A stretch of 42,509 bases of DNA, taken from assembly GCA_002395925.1 (NCBI GenBank), contig DGVM01000155.1:1-42509 (forward strand), given 5' to 3'. The notes beneath the pieces are model-generated. The model made no database searches. It worked only from the letters and a program-made list of their open reading frames with translations, and was not told where the DNA came from. Both the position numbers and the translations under genes were made by a program. The stretch is from Bacteroidales bacterium UBA4284 (GTDB lineage: Bacteria; Bacteroidota; Bacteroidia; Bacteroidales; UBA932). Positions 23,760 to 32,042 of the stretch are shown piece after piece (position 1 is the stretch's first letter; every line of letters starts with the position of its first letter).

Positions 23760-25759
23760 AACTTGCTGAATTTTATTGCATAACCGCCTCCTGGTGCAAT
23801 GTTGATGCGGAGGACTTCTCCGGAAGCGACTTCGGTTATGATGTGTTTGTAGTCAGTTGCGTTGCGGGAGGCGTTGACCCCGTCGCGGAAGATTTCGGCC
23901 TTGTAACGGCCGTCAGGCAGGAAAGACAGGTCAAGTGTCGCCTGTCGTCCCTTCCAGGATGCGAGGGAACCCACATACCAGTCGCCGCCGTAAGACAAGC
24001 GCGCAATGGTTTCATACTCCCCGATGCGTCCCTCAAGCGCCATGGTTTCGGCCCATACGGTCGGTACGGCAGTAATGAAACCGGTACACTCCTGTTCCCT
24101 GATATAATTGGACGGGGTGTCGCATAGCATGTTGAGCGGCGAGTCGAATACGATGTACTCTGCAATCTGCCGGCAGCGGGTGCCCTGGCTCATCGGTTCG
24201 GACCAAACGGAACGGTAATTGTCGCGGGTGCCGTTGCGCATCGCTCCCTGCGTGTAATCGACGGGACCGTTGATGGAACGTATGAATGGGAATGTGACGT
24301 CGTAGTCGACCAGGTCGCAACTGTAGGACGGGTTCTTGAGCTGCTCCAGGCCGTGTACACCCTCGAAATTGAGCACGTTTGGGTAGGTGCGGTTGAGCCC
24401 TGCGGGCTTTGCGCCGCCGTGGAAGTCCAGCACCACCTTGTGCCTGCGGGCTATTTCGGCGGCTTTATAGTAGAATTCGTTCATGAGCTGGTCGTCCCGC
24501 CCGATGGCGTCGAGCTTGAACCCCTTGATGCCCATGTCTGCATAATGTGCTATGATACGTTCCATATCTTTCTGGAATACGTAATAGCCGACCCAGAGCA
24601 TCAGGGATACTCCCCGGCTCTCCGCGTATGCGATGAGACCCGGGAGGTCTATTTCCGGCACCACGGCGAAAGCGCTGCCTTCCATCCTGTCGTACCATCC
24701 GTCATCCAGAACGACGTACGGAATGCCGTTGGACGATGCGAAGTCGATGAAGTATTTATAAGTCTCGTTGTTCACTCCGGATTCGAAGTCTACGCCGGTA
24801 AGGTTCCGGTCGTTCCACCAGTCCCAGGCGACATATCCGGGGCGCACCCATGAAAAGTCGGCGTCTAGCGTGGGGCGGGACAGTTTGAATACCAGGTTGT
24901 TGTCGAGCAGCTGCCGGTCTTCGGTGCTGATGGCAATTACCCTCCAGGGGAAACTCTCACCGCTCTTGATGCGCGCGATGTATTCTTCCCTGTCAACTAC
25001 AACCTGGTTGTGCCCTCCGACAGTGACCGAAGGGTCGTGGCTGCCCTGACGCAGGGTTTTGGGATATGGGGCGAAGACTCCGCGCAGGCAGCTGCCACCG
25101 TCACCCAAAAGGTACATGCCGGGATAGTGCTCCAGATCCGATTCGGTGATGCAGAACTTCAAGCCGCCGTCGGCTTCCACCAGCACCGGCAGGAAGGCCA
25201 GTTGACCTTCGCGCCATTCGCTCACGGGGGTGTGCGCGTAAACATTCTCGAAGGTGTTGAAGAACTGGATGTCGAAACTGCCCGTCTTCTTAACATAGGG
25301 AATGTATGCGCACCGGTCGGCGCCAAGGTCGAATTCCACATCCTCTGAAAGTACGGTAAGATCCTTCTTGCCCTTGTAGACAAAGCGCCAGGCGGCACCT
25401 TCGTCATAGGCGCGCACTACCAGATCGTAGTCCTTGCTGCCTACGAGAGTGAGCTCGTTGCAGATGTTGTGCTCGGCGGCCCGCTTGTAGACGGGTGTGG
25501 GGAAGGTCTCGTCGATATGGCGGGTAACGCTTTTGCGGATGCGGAAATCGCGTCCGAATTCCCCGTCACCGGTGTTTATGGCCATATTGCCGGAGACCAG
25601 ACACCCGGAGTCATAACTGACTGAGTATCCGATATTGCCGGCTACGCTGATCTGCACCCTGACCCTTCCGTCCGGAGATGATACGCCATACTGCCCCCGG
25701 GCGCCATACAGCAAGCCCGGAAGCAGGAAGGCTATCAACGTGACTAGTTTTTTTAGCAT
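23756..25759 (-). CDS. GH97 family enzyme, retaining alpha-galactosidase-like
   Basis: This 667-aa protein has a signal peptide (to about LLYGARG) and full GH97 length: an N-terminal beta domain (SSPDGRVRVQISVAGNIGYS), the catalytic barrel (PGYVAWDWWND, YVVLDDGWYD, GIKGFKLDAIGRDDQ) and a C-terminal beta domain ending GGGYAIKFSKL. The Asp in KLDAI sits where retaining GH97 enzymes keep their nucleophile, and the Glu in NFEGVHGLE is the likely acid/base. Inverting SusB-type enzymes lack that Asp. A retaining alpha-galactosidase or related activity is therefore more likely than SusB-like alpha-glucosidase. It shares one base with the stop of the preceding gene. Confidence 0.88.
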   Translation of the reverse strand: MLKKLVTLIAFLLPGLLYGARGQYGVSSPDGRVRVQISVAGNIGYSVSYDSGCLVSGNMAINTGDGEFGRDFRIRKSVTRHIDETFPTPVYKRAAEHNICNELTLVGSKDYDLVVRAYDEGAAWRFVYKGKKDLTVLSEDVEFDLGADRCAYIPYVKKTGSFDIQFFNTFENVYAHTPVSEWREGQLAFLPVLVEADGGLKFCITESDLEHYPGMYLLGDGGSCLRGVFAPYPKTLRQGSHDPSVTVGGHNQVVVDREEYIARIKSGESFPWRVIAISTEDRQLLDNNLVFKLSRPTLDADFSWVRPGYVAWDWWNDRNLTGVDFESGVNNETYKYFIDFASSNGIPYVVLDDGWYDRMEGSAFAVVPEIDLPGLIAYAESRGVSLMLWVGYYVFQKDMERIIAHYADMGIKGFKLDAIGRDDQLMNEFYYKAAEIARRHKVVLDFHGGAKPAGLNRTYPNVLNFEGVHGLEQLKNPSYSCDLVDYDVTFPFIRSINGPVDYTQGAMRNGTRDNYRSVWSEPMSQGTRCRQIAEYIVFDSPLNMLCDTPSNYIREQECTGFITAVPTVWAETMALEGRIGEYETIARLSYGGDWYVGSLASWKGRQATLDLSFLPDGRYKAEIFRDGVNASRNATDYKHIITEVASGEVLRINIAPGGGYAIKFSKL

Positions 25760-26349
25760 TACTTCTTATAACGCTTGGGACCGACGCTCACGTCATCTAT
25801 TCTGAACACGCAGCCGTAGCCGTTCTGGCGGAAACGGATTGAGAGACTCTCCTTGTTGGGAAGGGGAGAAGTGCGGCGGTATGTGAATACCAGTTCGGAA
25901 CCTTCATCGGTCGAGAGAGGCTCGAAGTCGAGTTCGTTCCACCTCAGTCCGTCCTCGCTCCATTCTACGGCGAGGTCGGTGCCGTCGAAACGGCGTACTC
26001 CTTTCATGAGGGCAAAGCCGACAACGGGCTTCTTGATACCCATTGTGTTGACTCCGTTGATCTGGAAGTAGCAGTTGTGCTTGTCGGAGATACGGACGTT
26101 GCATCCCCTGGAAGCCTCGTTGCCGAACTGGGTTTTGTACGTGGCGTTCTTGGGGGTTGCGCCTGTGCACTGCACTTCGGCGTCGCCCTCATAGGTAAAC
26201 TTGCCGCTGTAGCGGAAGCCGTTTTCTTCGTTGAGGTCTGAGGCGCTCATCACTACGGGAAGGGTTCCCATAGTCTCTTCAAATTCCTGGGCAAAGGCAG
26301 GTGCCGTGAAGCAGATGGCGATTGCGGCTAAAACAAATCTGGTTTTCAT
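25759..26349 (-). CDS. Secreted beta-sandwich protein of unknown function (196 aa)
   Basis: The signal peptide is MKTRFVLAAIAICFTAPAFA. The mature part is beta-rich with a few Cys (for example VQCTGA and YGCVFRIDDVSVGP). The end, FRIDDVSVGPKRYKK, resembles the last strand of jelly-roll adhesin or carbohydrate-binding modules that close with I-D-D-V-x-[VL]. A glycan-binding role next to GH97 and the beta-helix enzyme is plausible. Its TAA overlaps the GH97 ATG by one base (TAATG). Confidence 0.6.
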   Translation of the reverse strand: MKTRFVLAAIAICFTAPAFAQEFEETMGTLPVVMSASDLNEENGFRYSGKFTYEGDAEVQCTGATPKNATYKTQFGNEASRGCNVRISDKHNCYFQINGVNTMGIKKPVVGFALMKGVRRFDGTDLAVEWSEDGLRWNELDFEPLSTDEGSELVFTYRRTSPLPNKESLSIRFRQNGYGCVFRIDDVSVGPKRYKK

Positions 26350-26353
26350 CGTG

Positions 26354-27724
26354 TTACTGTTTGATGTTAATGTTCTTTACAAATTCGTTCCTTTGTATGT
26401 CATTGTCCGTGACGGGTTTGCCGTTCACTGTGACGTTGCTTATGCTTACGTTCTCAACGAGATGTCCTTCGTCGTATCCGAGCAGTTGGACTACAGGGTT
26501 GATTACCTTGTCCGCAACGATGTTCTCGAACACCACTCCGTCGATATGCCCCCTTTCGTCGCTGCTGCTCCAGATGGCGTTGTTAATCCAGAGGGAGATG
26601 AAGTTCCGGCTTTCTTCGAAGCGCAGGTTACGGAAAACGATGTCCGAAACCCTTGCCTGGTCGCAATGGTACACGCGCATGCTCCACTCGCGGCCCTTGT
26701 CGTGGATTATGTCGCAATCCTCGAAGACGACGCCCGAAACGTCCTTGCGCAGCTCTGCGCCTACGCTGACGGCGTGTGCCACTTCGTTCCAAAGGACATT
26801 GTGGTATGCGTGGACATTCCTGCACGGCCCGCCGCTCTGGAGAGTTTTCACGACAATCAGGTCGTCGAGAGTGCGTATGAAGCAATTGCGGATGACGACA
26901 TTCTCGCTGTTGCAGACGTCGATGCCGTCGGAGTTCGCCCTGTATCCGAGAATCTTGACTCCGTCGATGATGACATTCTTGCTGTTCCTCACCGGAAGGG
27001 TCCATACGCTGCCGTCCCTGAGCGTGATGCCTTCAACGGATATGTTGTTCCCGTTGACGGAGAGGAGGTTGGTCGTGAGCGTTGAGCAGCGGGAGCCGTC
27101 AACTATGCCGCGGCCGCGCACTTTGATGTTGTCGCCGATGAGAGAAATCACCGGGGAGCAGATTCCGGTCTGGGCGTTGAGATACATTTCTCCGTACAGT
27201 ACGGCTCCGCGATCGATGTAGAGCGTCTGGTTGGAGCGGACGATGATTCTCGACACGCGGTGCTCTCCGGGACCGTAGTAGATGACATTCGGGTCGGAAA
27301 TGTCGATGTCGTCATCTTCCGGCGCGTCGGTGAAGATGTGCAGGGAATGGATTTCGTCGCCGTTGACCTCGAGCGTAAGCCTGTCTCCGGGAACGGCTTC
27401 GAAACTGATTTCCCTCCCCTTGATACAGGGCTTGATTCCGCGTGATGAAGGGAGCACCTTGGCGCAGACGACATCTTCAGACACTTTTACCTTCACCATG
27501 GAAGGCTTTGAGATGTCCGCAGAGCAGAATGCCGCCATCTCATAAATGTCCTCTGATGCATGCTTGTCGTCCATGCCCTTCATGCGCATAAGGCTGTCGG
27601 CGGGAGATACCTTGGCGGAGTACACCGTAACTCTCTTTCCGGCCACGGTCACGCTGAAGCCGGGCTTGGCGAAAATGGGGAGGGCGCAAGCCAGAATAAG
27701 GAGTATGGATATCAGTTTTCTCAT
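26354..27724 (-). CDS. Right-handed beta-helix glycosidase, GH28/GH49-like
   Basis: This 456-aa protein has a signal peptide and an N-terminal beta domain (to about 150), followed by a parallel beta-helix with repeated NxxI/VxG motifs. The motif NSDGIDVCNSENVVIRNCFI followed by TLDDLIVVK matches the acidic catalytic core of clan GH-N (N-x-D and D-D). The HG and R-x-K motifs of typical polygalacturonases are not visible, so it may be a GH49-like or unassigned member rather than a pectinase. It overlaps the upstream FAD oxidoreductase by 4 nt (ATGA) and is followed 4 nt later by the 196-aa gene. Confidence 0.7.
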   Translation of the reverse strand: MRKLISILLILACALPIFAKPGFSVTVAGKRVTVYSAKVSPADSLMRMKGMDDKHASEDIYEMAAFCSADISKPSMVKVKVSEDVVCAKVLPSSRGIKPCIKGREISFEAVPGDRLTLEVNGDEIHSLHIFTDAPEDDDIDISDPNVIYYGPGEHRVSRIIVRSNQTLYIDRGAVLYGEMYLNAQTGICSPVISLIGDNIKVRGRGIVDGSRCSTLTTNLLSVNGNNISVEGITLRDGSVWTLPVRNSKNVIIDGVKILGYRANSDGIDVCNSENVVIRNCFIRTLDDLIVVKTLQSGGPCRNVHAYHNVLWNEVAHAVSVGAELRKDVSGVVFEDCDIIHDKGREWSMRVYHCDQARVSDIVFRNLRFEESRNFISLWINNAIWSSSDERGHIDGVVFENIVADKVINPVVQLLGYDEGHLVENVSISNVTVNGKPVTDNDIQRNEFVKNINIKQ

Positions 27725-29709
27725 TTCTTCAAGATTCTTACTGCATCGACGACCACGACTCCGCTCTCACCCTTGTTGGTGATGATTACCATACCTTCCT
27801 GCCGGGGGTCGAACCTGTATTCTCCAAGACTGTACCAACTGGCCTCGATGCGGGGAGACTTGGTCATGTCCACGCTGCAGGGATGATGTCCCTTCTTATC
27901 GACGACGGTCACGTCCGCTGCCTTGACGCGGTTTCCGGAAGCGGAGTACATGATCTGGACCTCGTATTTACCCTTTGACGGGACCTTGACGGGGAACACG
28001 GCTTCCGTACCGCCGTTGGGATTGACCGGTACGAAACGGTAGTCGTACTTCATGAAAGGGCCCTGGCTGGTGGAATGTGACCATTGGCCGTCTCCGAGTC
28101 CAAGCTCCGAGTCGTCAATCACGATACCGTCGAACATCTCGGGAGTGAGGTACATTCCAAGCGGAGTCTTGAAATGGATAATCTGCTTCTGCTCTTTCAG
28201 CTTCTTCTGCAGTTCCTTGACGTCTATGTCCTGCACGGCCGATTCTGCCTTGAGGGCGAGGGCGACGGCATCGCCGGCAACCTGCCCCAGCATCATGTAC
28301 ACCGGCTCCATGCGCAGGGATGCGCAGATTACGTGGGATGCCGACATGCACACGGGCACCAGCAGGTTGCTGCATTCGGCCTTGCGAGGGGTGATGATGC
28401 GGTAGGGGAGTTCGTAAGGCTTGTAGGGAGTGTAATCGAAGTTGCCTTCTTCCAGATGGATGCCGCGTTTGGTGACAATCGACGACACGATGTGGCAGTC
28501 GAGGAAGTAGGAGCCGATGGCGACTGCGTCTTCCTTGGTGGTGTTCTCCCACGCATCGTGTTGCGTCATCACGAAATCTCCCTTCATCCTGCGGCCTTCG
28601 CGGATGTAGAGCTGATAAGGCCAGTTGCCGTTGTCGGCATATTCGTCCTTTGCGTATCCGTAGCGCTGCACATCCTTGCGGAGTTCTTCCGGCACCCTGG
28701 GATCGTGCCCGAGGAAATACAGGAAGCCTTCCTGGTAGCGGCGGTGGTAGAGGTCCAGCGCCTCCCTCTGGGCGTAGGTGCCTTCGGGGTAGTTCCAGGC
28801 CGCATTGACGAGGTCCATGTGGTTGAGGTCGTATTTGTTGTTGGGGAGCTTGTAAAGGGTGAGGATCTGCCCGAAGCGCTTTGCCCCGCGCCGCTGGATG
28901 CGGAACAGTACGTTGTAGTAGCGGTCGGGATCGTATCCCTCGGGCTCATAGAAAGGCACAAGATTGTCGGGGTCGTCGGTGACGGTGAGCCTGTACACGT
29001 ATGCCTGGCTCTTGGAGTCGGCGGATCCCGGAGTTGCCCTTTCCTCGAAGATGACGTCCAGCGGATATCTGGCCGCAACCTTGCGGACCCCGGCAAGTTC
29101 TTCCGGAGTGTAGGTCCTCAGCACTTTGTATTCCGATACGCCGGCGGAGGATTCACCGTATTGCTCGCGGCTCTCGCGTCCCACCGTGTAACTGACTCCT
29201 GCCTGGGCCATAAGGTCGCCCTCGTAGGAGCAGTCGATGAACATGGGAGCCGAGAGGATGCGGCCGTCTTCCAGGGTGATGGAGACGATGCGACCGCCTT
29301 CGGTCTGCACTCCTCCCTGTTCCTGCAGGCGGCTGTGCAGTATAACGTTCACGCCGCTTTTGGCCAGCATGTCGTTGTAGATCTGCTCTGCGACCTTGCA
29401 CTCCAGGGCGATCTGCATTTTGTGCGGCGTGCCGTAGTGGGCTCCCACCGTGCGGAGGAATTCCGCCGTATAGCCGCCCACGGTGGTAGTCCAGCCGATA
29501 TCTACGTTGCCGATGCCGCTGGTCGTGAGTCCTCCCACGTGAGCCGTGCGCTCGATGAGGGCCACCGAGAGGCCTTCGCGGGCTGCCGTGTATGCTGCGA
29601 TTACGCCGGATGACGTACCGCCGTACACCACGAGGTCGTAACTTCCGGCCTGAGCGAGGGCACAGACCGAAAGCGACGAAGCGATGATGCTGATAATCAG
29701 TTTTTTCAT
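27721..29709 (-). CDS. Exported FAD-dependent oxidoreductase with C-terminal beta domain
   Basis: This 662-aa protein starts with a signal peptide (MKKLIISIIASSLSVCALAQ). The FAD fold reads YDLVVYGGTSSGVIAAYTAA and LIERTAHVGGLTTSGIGNVD, and later FIDCSYEGDLMAQAGVSYTV. From about residue 540 a separate beta domain follows, similar to golvesin/xanthan-lyase C-terminal domains (FPVKVPSKGKYEVQIMYSAS, then VVVDAVRIL). It is clearly paralogous to the protein at 20882-22780 but carries this additional module, which may bind polysaccharide. Both ends overlap neighbouring genes by 4 nt. Confidence 0.8.
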   Translation of the reverse strand: MKKLIISIIASSLSVCALAQAGSYDLVVYGGTSSGVIAAYTAAREGLSVALIERTAHVGGLTTSGIGNVDIGWTTTVGGYTAEFLRTVGAHYGTPHKMQIALECKVAEQIYNDMLAKSGVNVILHSRLQEQGGVQTEGGRIVSITLEDGRILSAPMFIDCSYEGDLMAQAGVSYTVGRESREQYGESSAGVSEYKVLRTYTPEELAGVRKVAARYPLDVIFEERATPGSADSKSQAYVYRLTVTDDPDNLVPFYEPEGYDPDRYYNVLFRIQRRGAKRFGQILTLYKLPNNKYDLNHMDLVNAAWNYPEGTYAQREALDLYHRRYQEGFLYFLGHDPRVPEELRKDVQRYGYAKDEYADNGNWPYQLYIREGRRMKGDFVMTQHDAWENTTKEDAVAIGSYFLDCHIVSSIVTKRGIHLEEGNFDYTPYKPYELPYRIITPRKAECSNLLVPVCMSASHVICASLRMEPVYMMLGQVAGDAVALALKAESAVQDIDVKELQKKLKEQKQIIHFKTPLGMYLTPEMFDGIVIDDSELGLGDGQWSHSTSQGPFMKYDYRFVPVNPNGGTEAVFPVKVPSKGKYEVQIMYSASGNRVKAADVTVVDKKGHHPCSVDMTKSPRIEASWYSLGEYRFDPRQEGMVIITNKGESGVVVVDAVRILKK

Positions 29710-31379
29710 TCGACTGCCTGGGCTTTGATGGAAATAACTATGTAGCAGGGTTTGTCATTCGGTAGCGCATTGGTGCCGGTGAACGAGTCGCGGCTGCCTT
29801 CTATCCTTTCGAACCTGACGATGCCGGTGCTGTTGGGATATGTGGAAGCGGGGCCGGTCTTGAACACAAAGCAGTCTCCGACCTTGTAGTTGATCCAGTC
29901 GGCGTTGGTCTTGCCCTGGACTACGTAGGACTGCAGCGCTGCGTCCGTAAGGTCAGCCAGGGTCACGTTGTCGAAGTTGAATGCGAATGCGGTGGTGAGT
30001 CTCTTGATATAGGTGCCGTTGCGTCCGCCCCAGTCGGCGTTGGATGCGCTCATGGTAGGAATCTCGGTCACGCCGTCGGAGTTGATGTATGTGAACCAGC
30101 TGGGATCCTGCCCGGCACGGTCTTCATTGGACTTCATCAGGCGGGTTCCGTTGTCGGATGCGCCTCCGTTGTTCCAGGCAAAATAGAAGAAGTCTATATT
30201 GCGGCGGTTTTCGGCCTTCCAGAAGTCGAAGAGGCTGTAGGTCTTGAAATCCCGGACGGAGAAGAAACAGTAGGACTCGAGCCCGGGGAACTCTTCGAGA
30301 ACGAGAGGCTCCTTGGTGTTGCGCTGGGCGGCGATCACGATGTTCTCGCCATAGCGGAGATTCACGAAAGTGGGGATCCTCAGCCTGGCAGAGTGCCCGA
30401 GCCTGTCGGTGGCGATGAACACCAGTGCGTGGCTGTCGGTGCTGAACGAATCGACCGTGTACGAGTAATCTACCTTGAAGTCTTTGCTTGCGTCGTAATA
30501 GTCGATTGCGATGCGGTTGCTTACGTCGTTCCCCTGTATATCCTTGGTGAGTTTGACGACCTCGATGTTGGAAAGTCCTGTTTCCGCCTCTACGGAGAAA
30601 CTGAACGTGCGTGAGTCGGCCGTCCTTACGATGAGGGGCTCGTCACTGGTACCTTCCATGGGAACGAGAACCGGTGCCGGAGCGGGGATGTAATTGACCG
30701 GGAGCGTCTCGATCTTCATCTTTCCGTTGGCGTCGGTGGCCGACACCTGTACTCCGCGGTAGCCCTCGAAGAAGGTGATGGTCTGGGAGAAAGCGTAGGA
30801 CGCGTCGCCGACGTGGAATGTCGGGTTGAGAGGGACGTCGATGATGCCATCTGCCGTGAAAAGCGATACTTTCACGCTCTGCAGGGCGTTGGAAGACGTA
30901 ACCTCGAACCTCGTTTCGATTTCGTTGGGGTCTTCGTTGCGCTCGTTGATTTCAATTTTTTCCAGTTCGAACCTGATGACGGGAGCCGGCTGGACCGGGG
31001 TGACGTCCACGTCTATTACCGCTTCTGCCTTGCGGCCGGCACGGTCTTCTGCAAGTATGCGGAGGGAAGAAATCTCCGTGTTCCAGACCGGGGTTTCCTT
31101 CATCGAATACTGGTGCACATCCTTGAACGTGCCGGTCTCGCTGACGAGTGACTCGACGCCGCTCTCGGTCTTGTAGAGCCCTACTTTCCGAAGCCCGGCC
31201 TCTGAGAACACCACGCACACCACGGGGGTGTTGTCCACCCTGTTCAGGTCGGGAGTGATGGTATCGTACATCAGTTCTATGCTGGGGGCGGCAGTTCCGG
31301 AATAGTCCGGTTCCTTTTCCTGGCAGGAAACCATGCTCAGTGCGAGCAGGACGGCTATGCCTGACAATAACTTTTTCAT
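29706..31379 (-). CDS. Surface glycan-binding-type lipoprotein with Ig-like domains
   Basis: This 557-aa lipoprotein (LSMVSC, Cys19, followed by QEKEPD, an acidic surface-export-like signal) has two to three Ig-like beta domains in the first 350 residues (PVIRFELEKIEINERNED, then FRFSVEA-like strands). A C-terminal domain rich in Trp and Tyr follows (FFYFAWNNGGASDNGTRLMK, then DWGGRNGTYIKRL). Position after SusC, SusD and FAS1 is the usual place of a SusE/SGBP-type binding protein, though I cannot assign a specific family. It lies 12 nt after the FAS1 gene and overlaps the FAD gene by 4 nt. Confidence 0.7.
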   Translation of the reverse strand: MKKLLSGIAVLLALSMVSCQEKEPDYSGTAAPSIELMYDTITPDLNRVDNTPVVCVVFSEAGLRKVGLYKTESGVESLVSETGTFKDVHQYSMKETPVWNTEISSLRILAEDRAGRKAEAVIDVDVTPVQPAPVIRFELEKIEINERNEDPNEIETRFEVTSSNALQSVKVSLFTADGIIDVPLNPTFHVGDASYAFSQTITFFEGYRGVQVSATDANGKMKIETLPVNYIPAPAPVLVPMEGTSDEPLIVRTADSRTFSFSVEAETGLSNIEVVKLTKDIQGNDVSNRIAIDYYDASKDFKVDYSYTVDSFSTDSHALVFIATDRLGHSARLRIPTFVNLRYGENIVIAAQRNTKEPLVLEEFPGLESYCFFSVRDFKTYSLFDFWKAENRRNIDFFYFAWNNGGASDNGTRLMKSNEDRAGQDPSWFTYINSDGVTEIPTMSASNADWGGRNGTYIKRLTTAFAFNFDNVTLADLTDAALQSYVVQGKTNADWINYKVGDCFVFKTGPASTYPNSTGIVRFERIEGSRDSFTGTNALPNDKPCYIVISIKAQAVE

Positions 31380-31391
31380 ACCTGTTGACTC

Positions 31392-32030
31392 TTAATAGGG
31401 TGTGACATCGGTGTAGGTCTTCCGGAACATGGCGTAGTCGTTCATGATGTGGATTACGCCGTTGGTGGGCATGATGTTGGACGCAATCGAGCTGGAGCGG
31501 CGGCTGTTGAAGTTGCTGCCCTTTTCGTTGGCCACGATGTTGCCGTTCGCAATCGGATAACCGATGGAGTTGGTGGATGACTTGTTGACCTTGAGCGTCA
31601 TAAGTCCCCATTCCCCCTCCAGCAGGGTCTTAACGTAGATAGGCTCCACGGGGAGCTTCTGGTTCAGCGAGTGGTATTCGCCTACTATCATGTGGTAGAG
31701 CAGGAGCCTTGTGACCTCTTCCTTGTCGCAGTAGGAAATCTTGTCCACCTGCGCGTGATTGTTGCGGAAAGCGAGCATCGCGGTATTGTCCAGGAACAGA
31801 TAGGTTATGGTCCTGTCCGTCTGGGTGTAATAGTCGACCATGTCGGTGAACTCGACGGCTTCCACCATTTCGGAAAGGTCATCACGGGTCTGCATAAACT
31901 CCCAGGCGCTGATCCCTATATGGGGGTCAAGCGGGGAGCTTTCGTATTTGTAGTCGGTCTGCAGGCGGAAATCCTTGCAGGAAGAGCACATCAAGATGAG
32001 TGCCAACGCGCCGAATAATAATCTTTTCAT
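31392..32030 (-). CDS. FAS1 (fasciclin)-like lipoprotein (212 aa)
   Basis: The lipoprotein signal ends LMCSSC (Cys18). The rest fits one FAS1 domain: a helical first half (AWEFMQTRDDLSEMVEAVEF), TYLFLDNTAMLAF, then a C-terminal NIMPTNGVIHIMNDY that matches the FAS1 H2 motif. FAS1 domains mediate adhesion or binding. FAS1-like lipoproteins occur beside SusC/SusD in some Bacteroidota loci. It follows SusD after 12 nt. Confidence 0.75.
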   Translation of the reverse strand: MKRLLFGALALILMCSSCKDFRLQTDYKYESSPLDPHIGISAWEFMQTRDDLSEMVEAVEFTDMVDYYTQTDRTITYLFLDNTAMLAFRNNHAQVDKISYCDKEEVTRLLLYHMIVGEYHSLNQKLPVEPIYVKTLLEGEWGLMTLKVNKSSTNSIGYPIANGNIVANEKGSNFNSRRSSSIASNIMPTNGVIHIMNDYAMFRKTYTDVTPY

Positions 32031-32042
32031 TGCTTCTGGGTA

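Noticed and set aside
28084..29613. 509-codon open frame on the + strand opposite the FAD oxidoreductase
   Set aside because: It is antisense to a well-supported gene with FAD motifs; its translation has no recognisable family or start signal.
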